Source of the DNA: Paramecium tetraurelia
Lineage: Eukaryota; Ciliophora; Oligohymenophorea; Peniculida; Parameciidae
Assembly (NCBI RefSeq): GCF_000165425.1
Contig: NW_001799055.1
Span: 127,804-191,803, forward strand
Direction: 5' to 3'
Length of the DNA stretch: 64,000 nucleotides
Positions 12,137 through 23,017 of the stretch are shown here, one piece after another. The notes below the pieces were generated by a model. It was not told the DNA's origin. It did no database searches and worked only from the letters and a program-made list of their open reading frames with translations. Positions within the stretch are counted from its first letter, which is position 1. Every line of letters begins with the position of its first letter. A program made the translations under genes and the position numbers.

Positions 12137-12983
12137 ATGGCTGAATAAGAGCAATAATAAGCACCAGCAGCAGAATAAGAATAAGCCGCCCCAGTTGAAA
12201 AAAAGGGATTCGGAAGAGGAGGAAGAGGATAAAGAGAAAGAAGAGAAGGTGGAGCCCCAAGATAAAATAGAGGTCCAAGAAGATTTGGAGGTGAATAAGA
12301 ATGGGTACCCTTAACCAAATTGGGTAGATTAGTAAAGGCAGGCAAAATCAAGAGTCTTGAGACAATCTTCCAATTCTCAATCCCCATCAAGGGTAATTCT
12401 AGATTATTATACAAATTTAGAATATTAAATCGTTGATCACTTCCTTAAGAATTTGAAGGAAGAGCCACTTGCCATTGGTCCAGTCTAGAAGCAAACATGT
12501 GCAGGTTAAAGAACAAGATTCAAGGCATACGTCGTAGTTGGAGATTCCCACTAACACATTGGTTTGGGATGGAAATCAGCAAAGGAAGTGTAAGGAGCCA
12601 TCAAAGGTGCAGTCATCAATGCTAAACTCAATTTGATCCCAGTTAGAAAGGGATATTGGGGAAATAAGATTGCCTAACCACACACAGTCCCATGCAAAGT
12701 GACAGGAAAGGAAGGATCAGTCAGAGTTAGATTGGTTCCAGCTCCCAGAGGTACTGGTATTGTTGCTGCCATCACATCAAAGAAAGTGTTATAAATGGCA
12801 GGAATTTAAGATTGCTACACCTAATCAAAGGGAAGCACAAGAACAAGATCAAACTTCTTGAAGGCCACATTCCATGCCCTTAAAGAAACCTACAATTTCC
12901 TTACACCAGATCTTTGGGGACACACAAAATTAGAATCAACTCCATTCTAAGAACACAGCGAATATTTGTCTGCCTTGAAATGA
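12137..12983 (+). CDS. RPS2: Small-subunit ribosomal protein uS5 (RPS2)
   Basis: Component of the 40S subunit near the mRNA entry site; 272 aa with one 28-nt intron (12393-12420). The N-terminus is Gln/Ala-rich, then an RG/RGG-type tract (GFGRGGRGQ) typical of eukaryotic S2. The conserved body follows: [17 protein letters not shown], the S5 RNA-binding segment with [36 protein letters not shown] and [10 protein letters not shown]. Length and motif order match eukaryotic RPS2. The Gln residues are mostly written TAA/TAG, a direct proof of the ciliate code. Only 38 nt separate its stop from the next start codon on the same strand. Confidence 0.97.
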
Positions 12984-13021
12984 GATCAATTTATCATAAG
13001 TATATTAAAAATATAAAATAC

Positions 13022-14287
13022 ATGCTCAAAAACTTATTAATTGTTTTTTTGTATTCTCTTCTTATTGCTGTGAAGGCTGAGAATGTATTAACTATAGCAT
13101 TTGGCTCATGCTTTAAATTTTATAGATCTCATGACACAGATGTTTTTCTAAGAATTTAGTAGTTTAATCCATAATATTTTTTATGGTTGGGAGACGCTGC
13201 TTATATTGATTATTCTCATGTTTTAGGTATATGGAAACCTGAATAGAATGAGACTAGAGTAAAAGATAAATTTGACATCACCAACAATGATAAATATTAT
13301 GCTCAATTCAAAAAGAGTGTAACAATCAAAGGAATTTATGATGACCATGATAGTAATTAAAATAATGGAGATAAATTCAACCCTTTCAAAGAAAGTGCAA
13401 AATAATTATATCTAGATTTTATTGGTGTAGACAATAATTCTCCCCTTAGAAAATAGGATGGCATTTACTAATCATTCTATGCTGATCAAGATAATCAGAT
13501 TCTAATTGTTATGACAGATATAAGATATAATTCCGATAAATAAACAGGTGATTCCTTAGGAGAAAATTAATGGAAATGGTTAGAAGAATAATTTAAGAAA
13601 AAAAGCGAATTGATCATCATGACATCTGGAATCTAAGTTATGCCTGATGATAGAGATGGATCAGAAACATGGTTTAAATGGTCTAAAAAGAGATTATATA
13701 CTTTAATCAAAAAATATAATAAGCCTATCATCTTCTTATCTGGAGATGTGCACTATTCTGAAATTATGAAATATCCATGTCCCCATAGGTTAGGTTAAAA
13801 TCTCTATGAATTTACTTCAAGTGGAATGACATTTGCTAATTCTGATCATATTCCCTTTTTTGGCTTTATTTCCTAATTTTTTCGTCCAACAACTTTTAGT
13901 AACAATTAAGATCACTATTACAAATCGAATTTTGGAATCTTAAAAGTAATTACTAATAATCGAAATTCACCTGTAAGGATTGATTATGAAACTCATTCTA
14001 GTGATGACTCTAGTGTTGTTTTGTAGAAGACTATCTATATTGAAGAGCTACAACAATAATTTTATGATGACTCTTAGTCTTGTATATTAGATGTATATAG
14101 AGAAGAGAGATAATGGTAGAATTATTTATTGAGAATTAATGAAAGCATTTTTATAGTGAGTTGCTCGCTATTGGCAGTATTGTTATTCATTATATTTTTG
14201 ATATATAATTTTATATCCTATATTTCTAAATTTTTAGAATTATATAAACAGATATAGATGAATAAATTAAAAATTAAATAAGAATGA
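13022..14287 (+). CDS. PhoD-like metallophosphatase, membrane anchored
   Basis: Predicted extracytoplasmic phosphatase/phosphodiesterase of 421 aa, intronless. A signal peptide opens the protein (NLLIVFLYSLLIAVKA). Metal-binding motifs of the PhoD family are in order: FGSCF near residue 24, WLGDAAYIDYS near 56, YDDHDSNQNNGD near 105, and LSGDVHYSE near 240. Near the C-terminus is one hydrophobic helix (about residues 375-400), then a basic tail, giving a type I topology with the enzyme outside or lumenal. Compared with bacterial PhoD it lacks the long N-terminal domain and looks like the short eukaryotic form. The substrate is unknown. Confidence 0.88.
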
Positions 14288-14574
14288 TATATAAATATAT
14301 ATTAAGTAAGTACTTAGAATTAATATCCAAAATATTTTTAAAGATAAAAAAAAGAAAATAATATAGACACATTTGCAATTGTTATTAGAGTGATTTATTT
14401 GTATTCAAAAGATTATTATCTCTCCCTTCTATCATATATGGCAATAAATCCTTTATACTGTATGATTCTAAATTTATTTTACTTAATGAAGATATAAGTA
14501 TGGTTTGAAAAAAAAATAATTAAGTTCCTCACCCTTTTATTTAAGAATATAAAAATTTATAAATATTGCATACT

Positions 14575-15253
14575 TCATTTTATTCTTGGAAATTACAATT
14601 TTTATTATTAGGAATCAGGCTCAATTCTTAATTTAGACAAGGCTGAATTCTTATATGTTGGAGCACTGGTTCTGCTTTGATTTGTTTTAGAGTATTTTGG
14701 ATTTGTAGTTGTTTTTGTTAACCTCTCAACGATTTTACCCATCTTTTACTGATTTTATTACGAATATTTAGAAATTCTATTTTTTAATTCCAATGTTCTT
14801 GAACATATATGAGATTTTTACTTCTTATAGTCCTTTAGTACAGTGTCCTTATTTCTAAAGGATGATGGAGTTCTTTATAACCGCTACATTAATTTTTCAT
14901 TTTCTCCAACAATTTTTTTAGCTTCTTGTTTCCTATAGGATAAATTAAGAGATTTGATAGAGTTGGCTGAACTTTGACGAGTGACAGATCTTTTTGGCAT
15001 TGATGAATATGTTTTTTAATTTCCTATATCCACAATGCGATTTAAAATCTTGGCATTCTCCTTAAAGAGACGTTATTCCTTTTGTAAATCCACTTATAGT
15101 TTGGTATAAAACTTGTTCGCCCTTATTTACTAATACTTATCATTGTCTATTAAAACTTGCTAAAGTTCGAGAATGCTATACTTTTTTTGAAAGATGGGGA
15201 TCTGATCTTGTATTTAACAATTTGAATTTATGCTGTTGGAACTATTCAGCATA
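14575..15253 (-). CDS. CFAP97 (hemingway/KIAA1430)-like ciliary protein
   Basis: A 218-aa basic protein with one 22-nt intron (15164-15185). The segment after the intron, YQQIRANKFYTKLQVDL then RLFKENAKILNRI, matches the CFAP97D pattern of a helical stretch ending in E-N-x-x-L-x-x-RI. The rest is Ser/Lys/Gln-rich. I chose ATG at 15251-15253 because the upstream ATG at 15300-15302 is in another frame and cannot be joined by the single intron. CFAP97-family members are linked to axonemes and sperm flagella; that role is inferred from family resemblance. It is convergent with the PhoD gene. Confidence 0.6.
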
Positions 15254-15582
15254 ACACACTTTTTTTATAATATCCTATTCCACATATTTGGGACCTCTCA
15301 TAATTTATGATTTTATAATATAAATAAATACTTATTAGAGTGCTATAAATTATTTTTTAAAGGAAACGGGAAATGGTAAGGAACTGTAATATTTTTGAAT
15401 TCCATTGATTTTGGAATAGTGGGGTTGATAATGGTATTAGAAAATGATGAAAAGTGTTAGAATTTAATGATTATATAATAATAAATTACAGAAATAGAAT
15501 TTAGCACCTGTGTTCTAGTTAATTTTGTTATTGCTAAGTATTTTGTGATGAGAATATCATTTTGAAAATTTATTTAAATTAA
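15254..15582. other. Divergent intergenic spacer
   Basis: 329 nt between the CFAP97-like start and the RPL13A start, so it should contain two promoters. It includes an out-of-frame upstream ATG for the minus gene at 15300-15302. No other structure was noticed. Confidence 0.5.
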
Positions 15583-16229
15583 ATGTTTGAGAAGGAAATA
15601 GTGATTGATGGAAAGGGTCATTTGTTGGGTAGATTAGCATCTTATATTGCAAAACAATTATAAAGAGGATAAAGAATAGTTGTAGTCAGAACAGAATTGA
15701 TTCAACAATCAGGTAAAATGATCCCATGATTTTAGGTTCTCTATTTAGAAACAGAGTTATTTTCGAGGAATATTTGAACAAAAGAATGGCCTTCAATCCT
15801 AGAAGAGGATATAAACATTACAGAACACCATCAAGATGCTTCTGGAAAGTTGTAAGAGGAATGCTTCAATACAAATCAAAAAGAGGAGCAGCTGCTTTAG
15901 AAAGATTAAAAGTCTTTGAAGGAGTTCCACCTCCTTATGACACAAGAAAGAGATAAGTAGTTCCAGATGCTCTTAAATTAATTAGACTCAAGAATCATAG
16001 ACCTTTTTGCTCCTTAGGAGATTTGTGCGCTTCAGTTGGATGGAATCAATAATCAATTGTAAATAGATTAGAAGAAAAAAGAAAGATAAGGTAGAATTTG
16101 CATTTATAAATTGTTAGAGGTGCAACATATTATAAGAGAAAAATTACCAGAGAAAATCTAAGAAGAAAGGCAATTGGCGCTAAAGAACTTACTGCCATAA
16201 ACGCAGAATTAGAGAAATTGGGTTATTGA
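15583..16229 (+). CDS. RPL13A: Large-subunit ribosomal protein uL13 (RPL13A)
   Basis: 60S subunit protein of 207 aa with a 23-nt intron at 15713-15735. It opens with [20 protein letters not shown], the conserved uL13 N-terminal fold. It continues with [47 protein letters not shown] and the helical [19 protein letters not shown] tail of eukaryotic L13A. Length is normal for the family. The start is the first ATG after an AT-rich leader. It is one of two ribosomal protein genes within 4 kb on the same strand. Confidence 0.97.
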
Positions 16230-16649
16230 GAAAATATAATAAGATAATGTACAATTAGAAAATTAAGTAATATTATCATCATTGTGATCTTTTTAATTTC
16301 AAAGAGAGTTTTTTAGTTTATTTTTAAAAGGTTGATTATTTTTCAAATTGATCAATCGTATAAACAGAATGCAAAGGTTTTAAATCCGTTGTTGTATGCA
16401 AGGATTATAAACTAATTGCTTTCGAATTTAGTAACCGATTCAATTTTGTATTTTAATTCTTAAATTATTAAAGATAGCTACTGTTTTTGCAAGTATCAGC
16501 TTTTAATTTTTATTAAATGATTAAAGTTTGAATTTTTTCACCAAAGCTTATTTTTCTATTTTTAATATCCAGACAACAGCTTTTATTTCTTTTACGATTG
16601 GAGGGGCTTTAAGGGTAAGGATGATGAAGTATAGAGTAATGACTAATCA
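16230..16649. other. Convergent 3' spacer
   Basis: 420 nt between the RPL13A stop and the stop of the next minus-strand gene, expected to hold both 3' ends. I see no gene or repeat. A 69-codon standard-code frame on the plus strand at 16528-16737 overlaps the minus gene and is treated as a shadow. Confidence 0.5.
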
Positions 16650-17088
16650 TCATTTTAGAAGGACAACTGCTCCGAATTTTAAATTCCTAAAGAGCTATTT
16701 TAGCTATATAGATGATGCATTGAATAGCAATTATTAATTTTCTCCATTTTTTTACATAAAATTGCTTTCTTTGAAAAGAAGTTCCATGATAGGGTATAGT
16801 TTAAAACATGAACTAATATCTTTTATTTAAAGTTCCCTCGTAAGAAGACTCTGAACTTCGACATCGTTTATTGCTAATAACCTATAATATTCAATAGTAC
16901 TTTTAATTTTCTTATCTTCTTTTACTAAACCATTTCAACTTAAAGAGAGTCTATTCATACTCTACTATTTCTGGTAATTTTGGGTGCTATCTATGACTTT
17001 TTTGTTTTGGAGAAAGAGAGAGTACTAACTAATTTGGAGTTCTGGTTTTTATGATAAAGCTGTGTTTCGACCTCTGTTTTGTTTCCAT
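16650..17088 (-). CDS. Small protein of unknown function (139 aa)
   Basis: ATG at 17088 to TGA at 16650-16652 with one 19-nt intron (16882-16900), the shortest intron I accept in this window. Without splicing the frame meets TGA inside the intron. The N-terminal half is basic and Ser/Pro/Lys-rich; the C-terminal half is more ordered (DVEVQSLLTRELQIKD, LKQLFRNLKFGAVVLL). No recognised domain, signal peptide or membrane helix was seen. It is the last of three tandem minus-strand unknown genes. Confidence 0.6.
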
Positions 17089-17212
17089 ATTAATGAATTA
17101 ATATAACTATTATTAAAATTAATTTATTGGAGTTCTAATTAGATATTTACTTAAATAAACTTTATTGTTAAAGATTGAATTAGGAAAATTGTGAGTAATA
17201 TTTTCATTATAT

Positions 17213-18077
17213 TCAATATAATCTGAGAGTCCTTATTCTTCTTATCATAGTCGAAGAAACTCTCTTTATTCTAATGTTTTCTTCTTTGTAAGGCGCTATT
17301 TACATCAGAATAGGTAGTTAATTAGAATCTTTGATGCTTGCACATCTATTTCTTGAGAGATCAACAGTTTGATCGCAAATCTTTGATGTCACAAGCCTTT
17401 TTATTCTTGAATCGTTAAAACGAAATTCTTTTGTGATCACTGATTTCGAGCTCAACTCCTTTTTTTACTTCTCACTTTCATACATTGCTTTTACAAAATC
17501 ACCAAAGCCACTTGGTTGATTCTTTCCTTCCCCTTGAGTTCTACTTCGAAATTTCCTTTTAGGAGGACTTGCAGGATAATTGAGACTTTTAAGACTGCTT
17601 CTTCGAGGAGGAATGTGAGGACATGAAGCAGTCTTAGAAATTAATTATTCTCTATAAAGTTTACCATAGAAGATTATAATTTCCACTCCTATAATCAGCC
17701 GTTTCCACATCATTCTACATTAATTGAATCTCTATTGAACAGGACAATGATAGGGCAACAATAAAAAAAACTAAGAAACCTTTTTACCATTTTGTCCTTC
17801 GATCGAGCTTTCTGAACTTTTAGCTCTAGGATAATATTTAAGCCTATGTGTCGATATTAATTCATTACTTTTTATGATATTGTTTTTATTCATTCCATTC
17901 AGATAGCTATTTCAAATTCTCATTAATTTGATATCTCGGTTATTTTTATTTATATAATCGCACTCTTGTAACTTGATTAGATTTCTAACTTTAACTTAAA
18001 AAAGATCTTTCAAATTTTCGAATAAAGCTATTTTCTAAGTCATTTCTATAAACCTTCGGTAATTTTTTCTGATTCAT
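17213..18077 (-). CDS. Basic protein of unknown function (279 aa)
   Basis: A 279-aa frame with one 25-nt intron (17844-17868). The whole protein is rich in Lys, Arg, Ser and Gln. A short proline/arginine-rich patch (CPHIPPRRSSLKSLNYP) is followed by PKRKFRSRTQGEG and GFGDFVKAMYESEKQ. No catalytic motif is visible. Such composition is common in ciliate cytoskeleton-associated proteins, but that is only a guess. Its start lies 30 nt downstream of the stop of the gene upstream of it on the same strand, so the two are very tightly spaced. Confidence 0.6.
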
Positions 18078-18106
18078 AAATAATTAATATATATATAATA
18101 AAGTGA

Positions 18107-18909
18107 TCATTTGCCAAGATTTGAAAATACTCTTTGCAATCTTTTATCTAATTTTATAAGAGGAGGAAGAGTTAAATTACACTATAGTTTGTTAGTCACC
18201 TTCTTAGGAGATAGTCTTAGATTATCTGCAGAAATGCTATTGTTATTATTTCTTTTAGTTAATATTCTATTAATTCTAATTTGATTCGATTGATATTTTA
18301 GATAAATGGGGGATTTCTTGAAATTAGGTATTTCTTTCCTTTTTTATTTCGCCTCTAATTCGTCTTAGGCTTCTATATATTCACCAAAGGTTCCTAATTT
18401 TAATAGACAATCCTTTTTTCTTTTTCTTGGATTCCTAGGCAGAGTGTCAGGAGTTGGTAAAGCATAAAGTTTTTTTCTGGGAATATAAAACCTGTAAATA
18501 TCATTTCTTGCTCTTTCATATCTAAATAATGAGATTATGACATTGATGTATTTCTTCCATAATTTTCTTATAACTTATCTTCTATGCTATTTACAGTGAT
18601 GGTAAGGTAAATATAGAAAGATCTATTGATCCTTAAGATTAATAAACCCTTCTACATTGCTTTAAGAACTAAGAGACCTCTTATGATATTTAAGTCTAAT
18701 TTAGATTAAGTTGCTTACAATTGATAATCTTAAATTCTCTCGTTAATTTCATTAAGTTCTTTCAACTTAGTTAATGAGTCCAGTTCATTATGCTTCTGAA
18801 AATTATTATTTTATTAATGTTTGAGATTCAATAGATTATTTTGAGATCTTTGAAGAAATGCAAGCTGAGTGTATTTCTATTAAATATTTTTTAATCCTTA
18901 AGCCTTCAT
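18107..18909 (-). CDS. Protein of unknown function (258 aa), helical N-terminus
   Basis: ATG at 18909 to TGA at 18107-18109 with one 26-nt intron (18652-18677, GTCTCT...TGTAG; its 5' site GTC is unusual). Residues 1-90 are Gln/Leu/Asn-rich and probably helical. The centre has YERARNDIYRFYIPRKKLY and a proline-containing linker (LPTPDTLPRNP), and the end is basic. Unrecognised. Without this splice the frame is lost after about 100 residues, and the spliced frame stays open for 258 codons, which supports the model. A 9-bp tandem repeat sits immediately upstream of the start. Confidence 0.6.
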
Positions 18910-18915
18910 TTTTTT

Positions 18916-18942
18916 AGTAGTTTAAGTAGTTTAAGTAATTTA
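18916..18942. repeat. 9-bp tandem repeat, three copies
   Basis: Three consecutive copies of AGTAGTTTA (the third is AGTAATTTA) begin 6 nt upstream of the minus-strand start codon at 18909. They lie in the 5' leader or promoter of that gene. Confidence 0.7.
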
Positions 18943-19120
18943 ATTAGTATATTGCAATTAAATTTAAAAAGATGCAAATAAATGGAATTATCAGACTTAA
19001 AATTGAGTTTAATTTAAATATTAATGTTATAAAGGAATTATTTAAATTATTTAGGTTCAAATTAATGCTTAAGCAGATTTCAAATTTGATAATAATGATA
19101 TGACTTTGCAATAATTTTTT

Positions 19121-19155
19121 ATTCTTTACAAACAAATATATTCTTTGTAAAGAAT
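19121..19155. repeat. 12-bp perfect inverted repeat with 11-nt loop
   Basis: ATTCTTTACAAA at 19121-19132 is the exact reverse complement of TTTGTAAAGAAT at 19144-19155. It could form a hairpin in DNA or RNA, or be a palindromic protein site in the divergent promoter region. Confidence 0.75.
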
Positions 19156-19157
19156 CT

Positions 19158-19181
19158 ACTATTTTACTATTTTACTATTTT
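19158..19181. repeat. 8-bp tandem repeat ACTATTTT, three copies
   Basis: Three perfect head-to-tail copies directly abut the preceding inverted repeat, followed by a partial fourth (ACTTT). Confidence 0.75.
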
Positions 19182-19621
19182 ACTTTCTAATATTTAAATT
19201 ATTATTTTTAACATTAATATTCTTTCTACTTAATTTTATAATTATCATTATAAAAGTAAAGATAATATATTGTATCATTTTCAATTTTGAAACTAATCTA
19301 TCTATTTTCAAAATCATTGTAACAAAATTTATTGTTTTCATAATTGTAGTTTTCTTAAAAATTACTTGTATATTTTATTTAAATTAATTGATTTTACTTT
19401 TAAATGATCTAAGTTCATGAATTCTATCAATATCAATTAAAATATTAAAAAGAATCTATTAAAGCACCCTATTAATCAATACTATTTCATTATTTCATTT
19501 TTGCATAATAATTCAGATATCAAATATATTTAGGTACATACATAAGATTTAATCAATTCATTTAAGATTATATATTTAGTTAATCATTTATTTATCACTA
19601 TATTATAATAATTAATTAAAT

Positions 19622-21144
19622 ATGAATAAAACAATAGAAAGAAATGAAAATGGAACTGTAATCATGAATTTAAGAAATTTAAAGATCATCTGTGATAGAA
19701 AAGGTCTTTATCAGACTCCAGAAAACAATGAGACTATTTATTTGCATTATTTAGGTACATCCAAATGTTATTGATATAGGATTCGACAAAATTCAAAATC
19801 TAGAACCTTATAAAAATTTAGTAGCATTATGGTTGAATAACAATGCAATTGGTAAAATTGAGAATTTAGATGAACTCACCTAGCTTGTTAATTTATATTT
19901 GAATCATAATCTAATTTAAAAAATCGAAAATCTTTCATTTCTGACAAATTTGTGCACATTAAATTTGAGTCATAATTCAATCAAGAAAATTGAAAATTTG
20001 CAAGCATTAACTAAACTCTAAAACTTAAATATTTCAAATAATCATTTAGCAGGTTATGAATCATTAGAGAATTTATAAGAATGCTTGTCAATTACTAATT
20101 TGGATTTATCTAATAATTTTATATCATATGAAAAGCCTATTTTAGAGTTGTTTGGAAAAACAAATTTAGGTTGTTTATATTTAAAAGCTAATTCATTTGG
20201 TATATTATTAAATAATTATATTTTAGTAAGAGAATGTTCAGATTATAGAAAAATTATGATAGTGACTATTAAAACTTTGAAGTATCTAGATGATAAACCA
20301 GTTACAGTAGGTGAAAGAAGAATTAGTGAGGCTTGGTAAACAGGAGGTAAAGCAGCAGAGTAATAAGAAAGAATTGCTTAAATTGAACAAAGAAAAGAAA
20401 TTAATTATTAAAACTATCTACAAACTCTTGAAAGACAATAGAGAGGGGAAATGAGAAACAATCTATTGACTTAAAAAGATAATTTATAAAGAGAGATCAG
20501 TTTATTATAAATTCTATTGGCTGATGGGGATGATGTTCAAAATTAATTAGAATAAAAAGAAAAAGAATTATAAAACATAGAAACAGAATTAGAGAAATAT
20601 AAAATAGATTAATTGACTCCTTATTAATGTGTGTTAACAACAAGAGACGAATTTGGAAATATCATAATTTTAAACAAATCAGAAGATGTAATAATTATGT
20701 TTTATGAAAAAGGAAGTAATATAAATTAAGCAAAAGTATTTTAATGATGATATCCAACCATTAAGTGAGACAGATTTACCAGATTTTGAAAGTGGGAATT
20801 AAAGTAATACTCTTACTGAAGACTTGGAAGATTTAAATAACAGTAATTTAGAATAATAAAATATTAACAATTATATTTATGAAGATAAAAAAGTAAAGAT
20901 TTTAAGGGAAGTGAAAGACAAGAAAGAAGGATGGACTCTAGAAAATGAATAACTGCTATAAAATTTATTGATCTTTCATTAATTTGACTATTAGATTGTT
21001 AGCAAGGAACTTAAAAAAAAAATGGAAGAATAAAATTCTAAATTGAAATACTTAGATCCTGAAGATCTTAAATTAATTTGGACATATATTGAACTTACGA
21101 AGTAAAAAAACCACAAACCATAAAATTTAGATGGAATTGATTGA
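19622..21144 (+). CDS. DNAAF1: Dynein axonemal assembly factor 1 (DNAAF1/LRRC50) homologue
   Basis: Cytoplasmic factor needed to preassemble axonemal dynein arms; 490 aa, introns at 19755-19779 and 20688-20712 (both 25 nt). The N-terminal LRR region reads LYQTPENNETIYLHYLGFD, then repeats such as LVALWLNNNAIGKIENL, LVNLYLNHNLIQKIENL and LCTLNLSHNSIKKIENL. The family's LRR cap follows as TLKYLDDKPVT then ERRISEAWQTGG. A coiled-coil, Gln/Glu-rich half follows. The second intron removes a frameshift that would otherwise truncate the protein after about 355 residues. Length is shorter than the vertebrate protein, which has a longer tail. Confidence 0.9.
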
Positions 21145-21347
21145 TGAGATGATTTAATTATTTATTCAATTTGTTAATATTATTTGATAATCTTATGTTA
21201 TAAAATAAGTTATTAAAATTTATAATTATAACTGTTGATTTAAATTGTATTATAATTGTTCGTTTATATTTTCTCTAATGGCCACCTAATATCTAATATT
21301 ATTGATAATCATACTAAAATGAGTAATCCATTCATATTCAATTTTAA

Positions 21348-21757
21348 TCAAGAAGTTCTATGATTAAGTAATAGCAATAGAAGGTATTACTTAATCATAA
21401 GACCTAATACTTCACATTTTATGTTTAATTTACTATCCCTATCAAAATTTATAATTGTTATATGCTCATTTAATTTCTCTGAAAAAAAAAATTTCTCTAT
21501 TACTTGACTTTTTCTATATTTATTGAATTCTTGTACATATTCTTTTTTAAGGCAAAATGAATTTAGATATGCTTTTTGAAGAGGAATTTCATTTATTTAC
21601 AACCTTAAGAAGCATCTTTGTTGATTTACATAATATGGAATGATTAAAATTAATTGATCTTCTATAATTATTGGATAATTTATTCAATAATTAGAATTTT
21701 TTTCTTATTAATTTTAGGCTGCCATTTCTCAACAAAAATTTGAATTTAGAGGTTCAT
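21348..21757 (-). CDS. Small protein of unknown function (127 aa)
   Basis: ATG at 21757 to TGA at 21348-21350 with one 26-nt intron (21604-21629). Removing the intron merges two frames into one 128-codon reading frame with ordinary ciliate composition. Motifs of note: VEKWQPKINKKKILIIEQ at the start and LNEHITIINFDRDSKLNIKCEVLG in the middle, predicted mixed alpha/beta. The last 18 residues are Leu-rich and encoded by a perfect DNA inverted repeat. I do not recognise a family. It follows another small unknown gene in tandem and is convergent with DNAAF1. Confidence 0.55.
21359..21399. repeat. 14-bp perfect inverted repeat, 13-nt loop
   Basis: TATGATTAAGTAAT at 21359-21372 and its exact reverse complement at 21386-21399. 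It overlaps the last codons of the small minus-strand gene, close to its TGA, in the convergent space after DNAAF1. A transcript of either strand would form a strong AU-rich stem, so a role in 3'-end formation is possible. Confidence 0.8.
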
Positions 21758-21941
21758 TAAACTGGGAATACCTTAAGTAACTGAGAAGTAATTTTAAAAT
21801 AACCAGAAATGATGCAGGAGGCTCTTTTTATTTTTTTTATTTGAAAAAAAAATTGAGAAAATGCTTTTCAAGATTTTATGATATTTAATTTTGGAAATAA
21901 TCAAAAGATTTGTACATTTTCATTCACAAACAAATTATAAT

Positions 21942-22323
21942 TCACTATTTAAGCTTCTTTCTATCTCTCTTAATTGAAGATAAAATGTCCAAATCAAATT
22001 AATTGGTTTCTTCATCCAAAGTTTAAATTTCTTATTAACAAAGAGGTGGTTTTTTAGATGTACAAGATTTTTCTACATTAAATAAAAATTTGATTACTTC
22101 CACTTATTTCTTTCCCATCAAATTTATCAGTAGATTTATTTTTACAAATTTCAATAGCCGCACCTTTTTAAGGGACTAGGAACTCATCTGACAAGTTTAT
22201 TAAATCATTTTCTAGATCTTGTAGCAAATAGAGTAGCTTATAGAATTTATCAATCTCCTTTCTTGTATACTTTTGAACGATACTATTTTTTTTTTATGGT
22301 TTTTATGATAAAATTCTTATCAT
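21942..22323 (-). CDS. Small coiled-coil protein of unknown function (118 aa)
   Basis: ATG at 22323 to TGA at 21942-21944 with a 25-nt intron (22073-22097). Residues 15-60 form a likely amphipathic helix (KFYKLLYLLQDLENDLINL), followed by FLVPQKGAAIEICKNK and an acidic tail ending in a basic stretch (IKRDRKKLK). The size and single helix suit a subunit of a larger complex, but I cannot name it. The intron joins frames exactly and total length is divisible by three. Confidence 0.6.
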
Positions 22324-23017
22324 TTAATTTAATGAAATTTAATGGTTAGTATAAATAATTTAAATTAGCATTTAAAGTTAACCACCTTATAAATTTTATA
22401 ATCCTTATAATATAAAGGATTTTCTTTTTTCAGTCTGTTCTTCACTTCTACTTTAAGAAATTGTATTAAAAAAAAATGTATTCAAAAAATGATTTAAATC
22501 ATAAATTAAATATAATATCATAAATTATGAGGAATTTATGATAATAACATAAAATGATGATTTTGCATTCATTCAATGTTATTAAAAAATTCAAATAGGC
22601 ATATTTTTTTTTTTAAATTTTAAAGTCTCATAAAGCAATTTAAAATTATTATTACTAAATAATTTAAAGGTAATATGTTGTATGTACTAATTTCCATTCT
22701 TAAAGTTCAAGTTTTAACAGTTCAAATTCAAATTTTAAGATGAAGAAGTTATAATTTAAAAATAGCTGTGCAAAAATCAAATGCATGAATATAAATAAAT
22801 TTTGCTGTTATAAATAAACAATATTACCTTTTATTTTTATATAATGAAATTAATTTATTAAAAATTATTTGAAATTGAAAAATTTAATAAATTAAAGATC
22901 ATTCAAACAATTACTTTTTGATTTCCTAAGGGTAATATATACCATTATAAATACCTTATAAATATTATAAATAAATAAAAACAGCATATATATACTATAT
23001 GAATGATTTCAATAGAA
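22324..23017. other. AT-rich intergenic region
   Basis: 694 nt from the start of the small coiled-coil gene to the stop of the second AGC kinase, both on the minus strand. It must hold the promoter of the former and the 3' end of the latter. Apart from an inverted repeat (22516-22543) and homopolymer runs, I see nothing. Confidence 0.55.
22516..22543. repeat. 11-bp perfect inverted repeat with 6-nt loop
   Basis: TATCATAAATT at 22516-22526, loop ATGAGG, then AATTTATGATA at 22533-22543. It could form a tight hairpin in the spacer between two minus-strand genes. Confidence 0.75.

Larger units (their letters stand above)
18910..19621. other. Divergent AT-rich spacer with hairpin and tandem repeats
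   Basis: 712 nt between two divergent start codons (unknown minus gene and DNAAF1). It holds a 9-bp tandem repeat next to the minus start, a 12-bp perfect inverted repeat and an 8-bp triplicate directly after it. No gene is seen: the 63-codon minus frame at 18944-19135 is low-complexity. Confidence 0.6.

Noticed and set aside
15300..15302. Upstream ATG for the CFAP97-like gene
   Set aside because: Out of frame with the conserved region given the single intron; the ATG at 15251-15253 yields a length divisible by three.
16528..16737. Plus-strand frame of 69 codons after RPL13A
   Set aside because: Overlaps the 3' end of the 139-aa minus gene and has no supporting motif.
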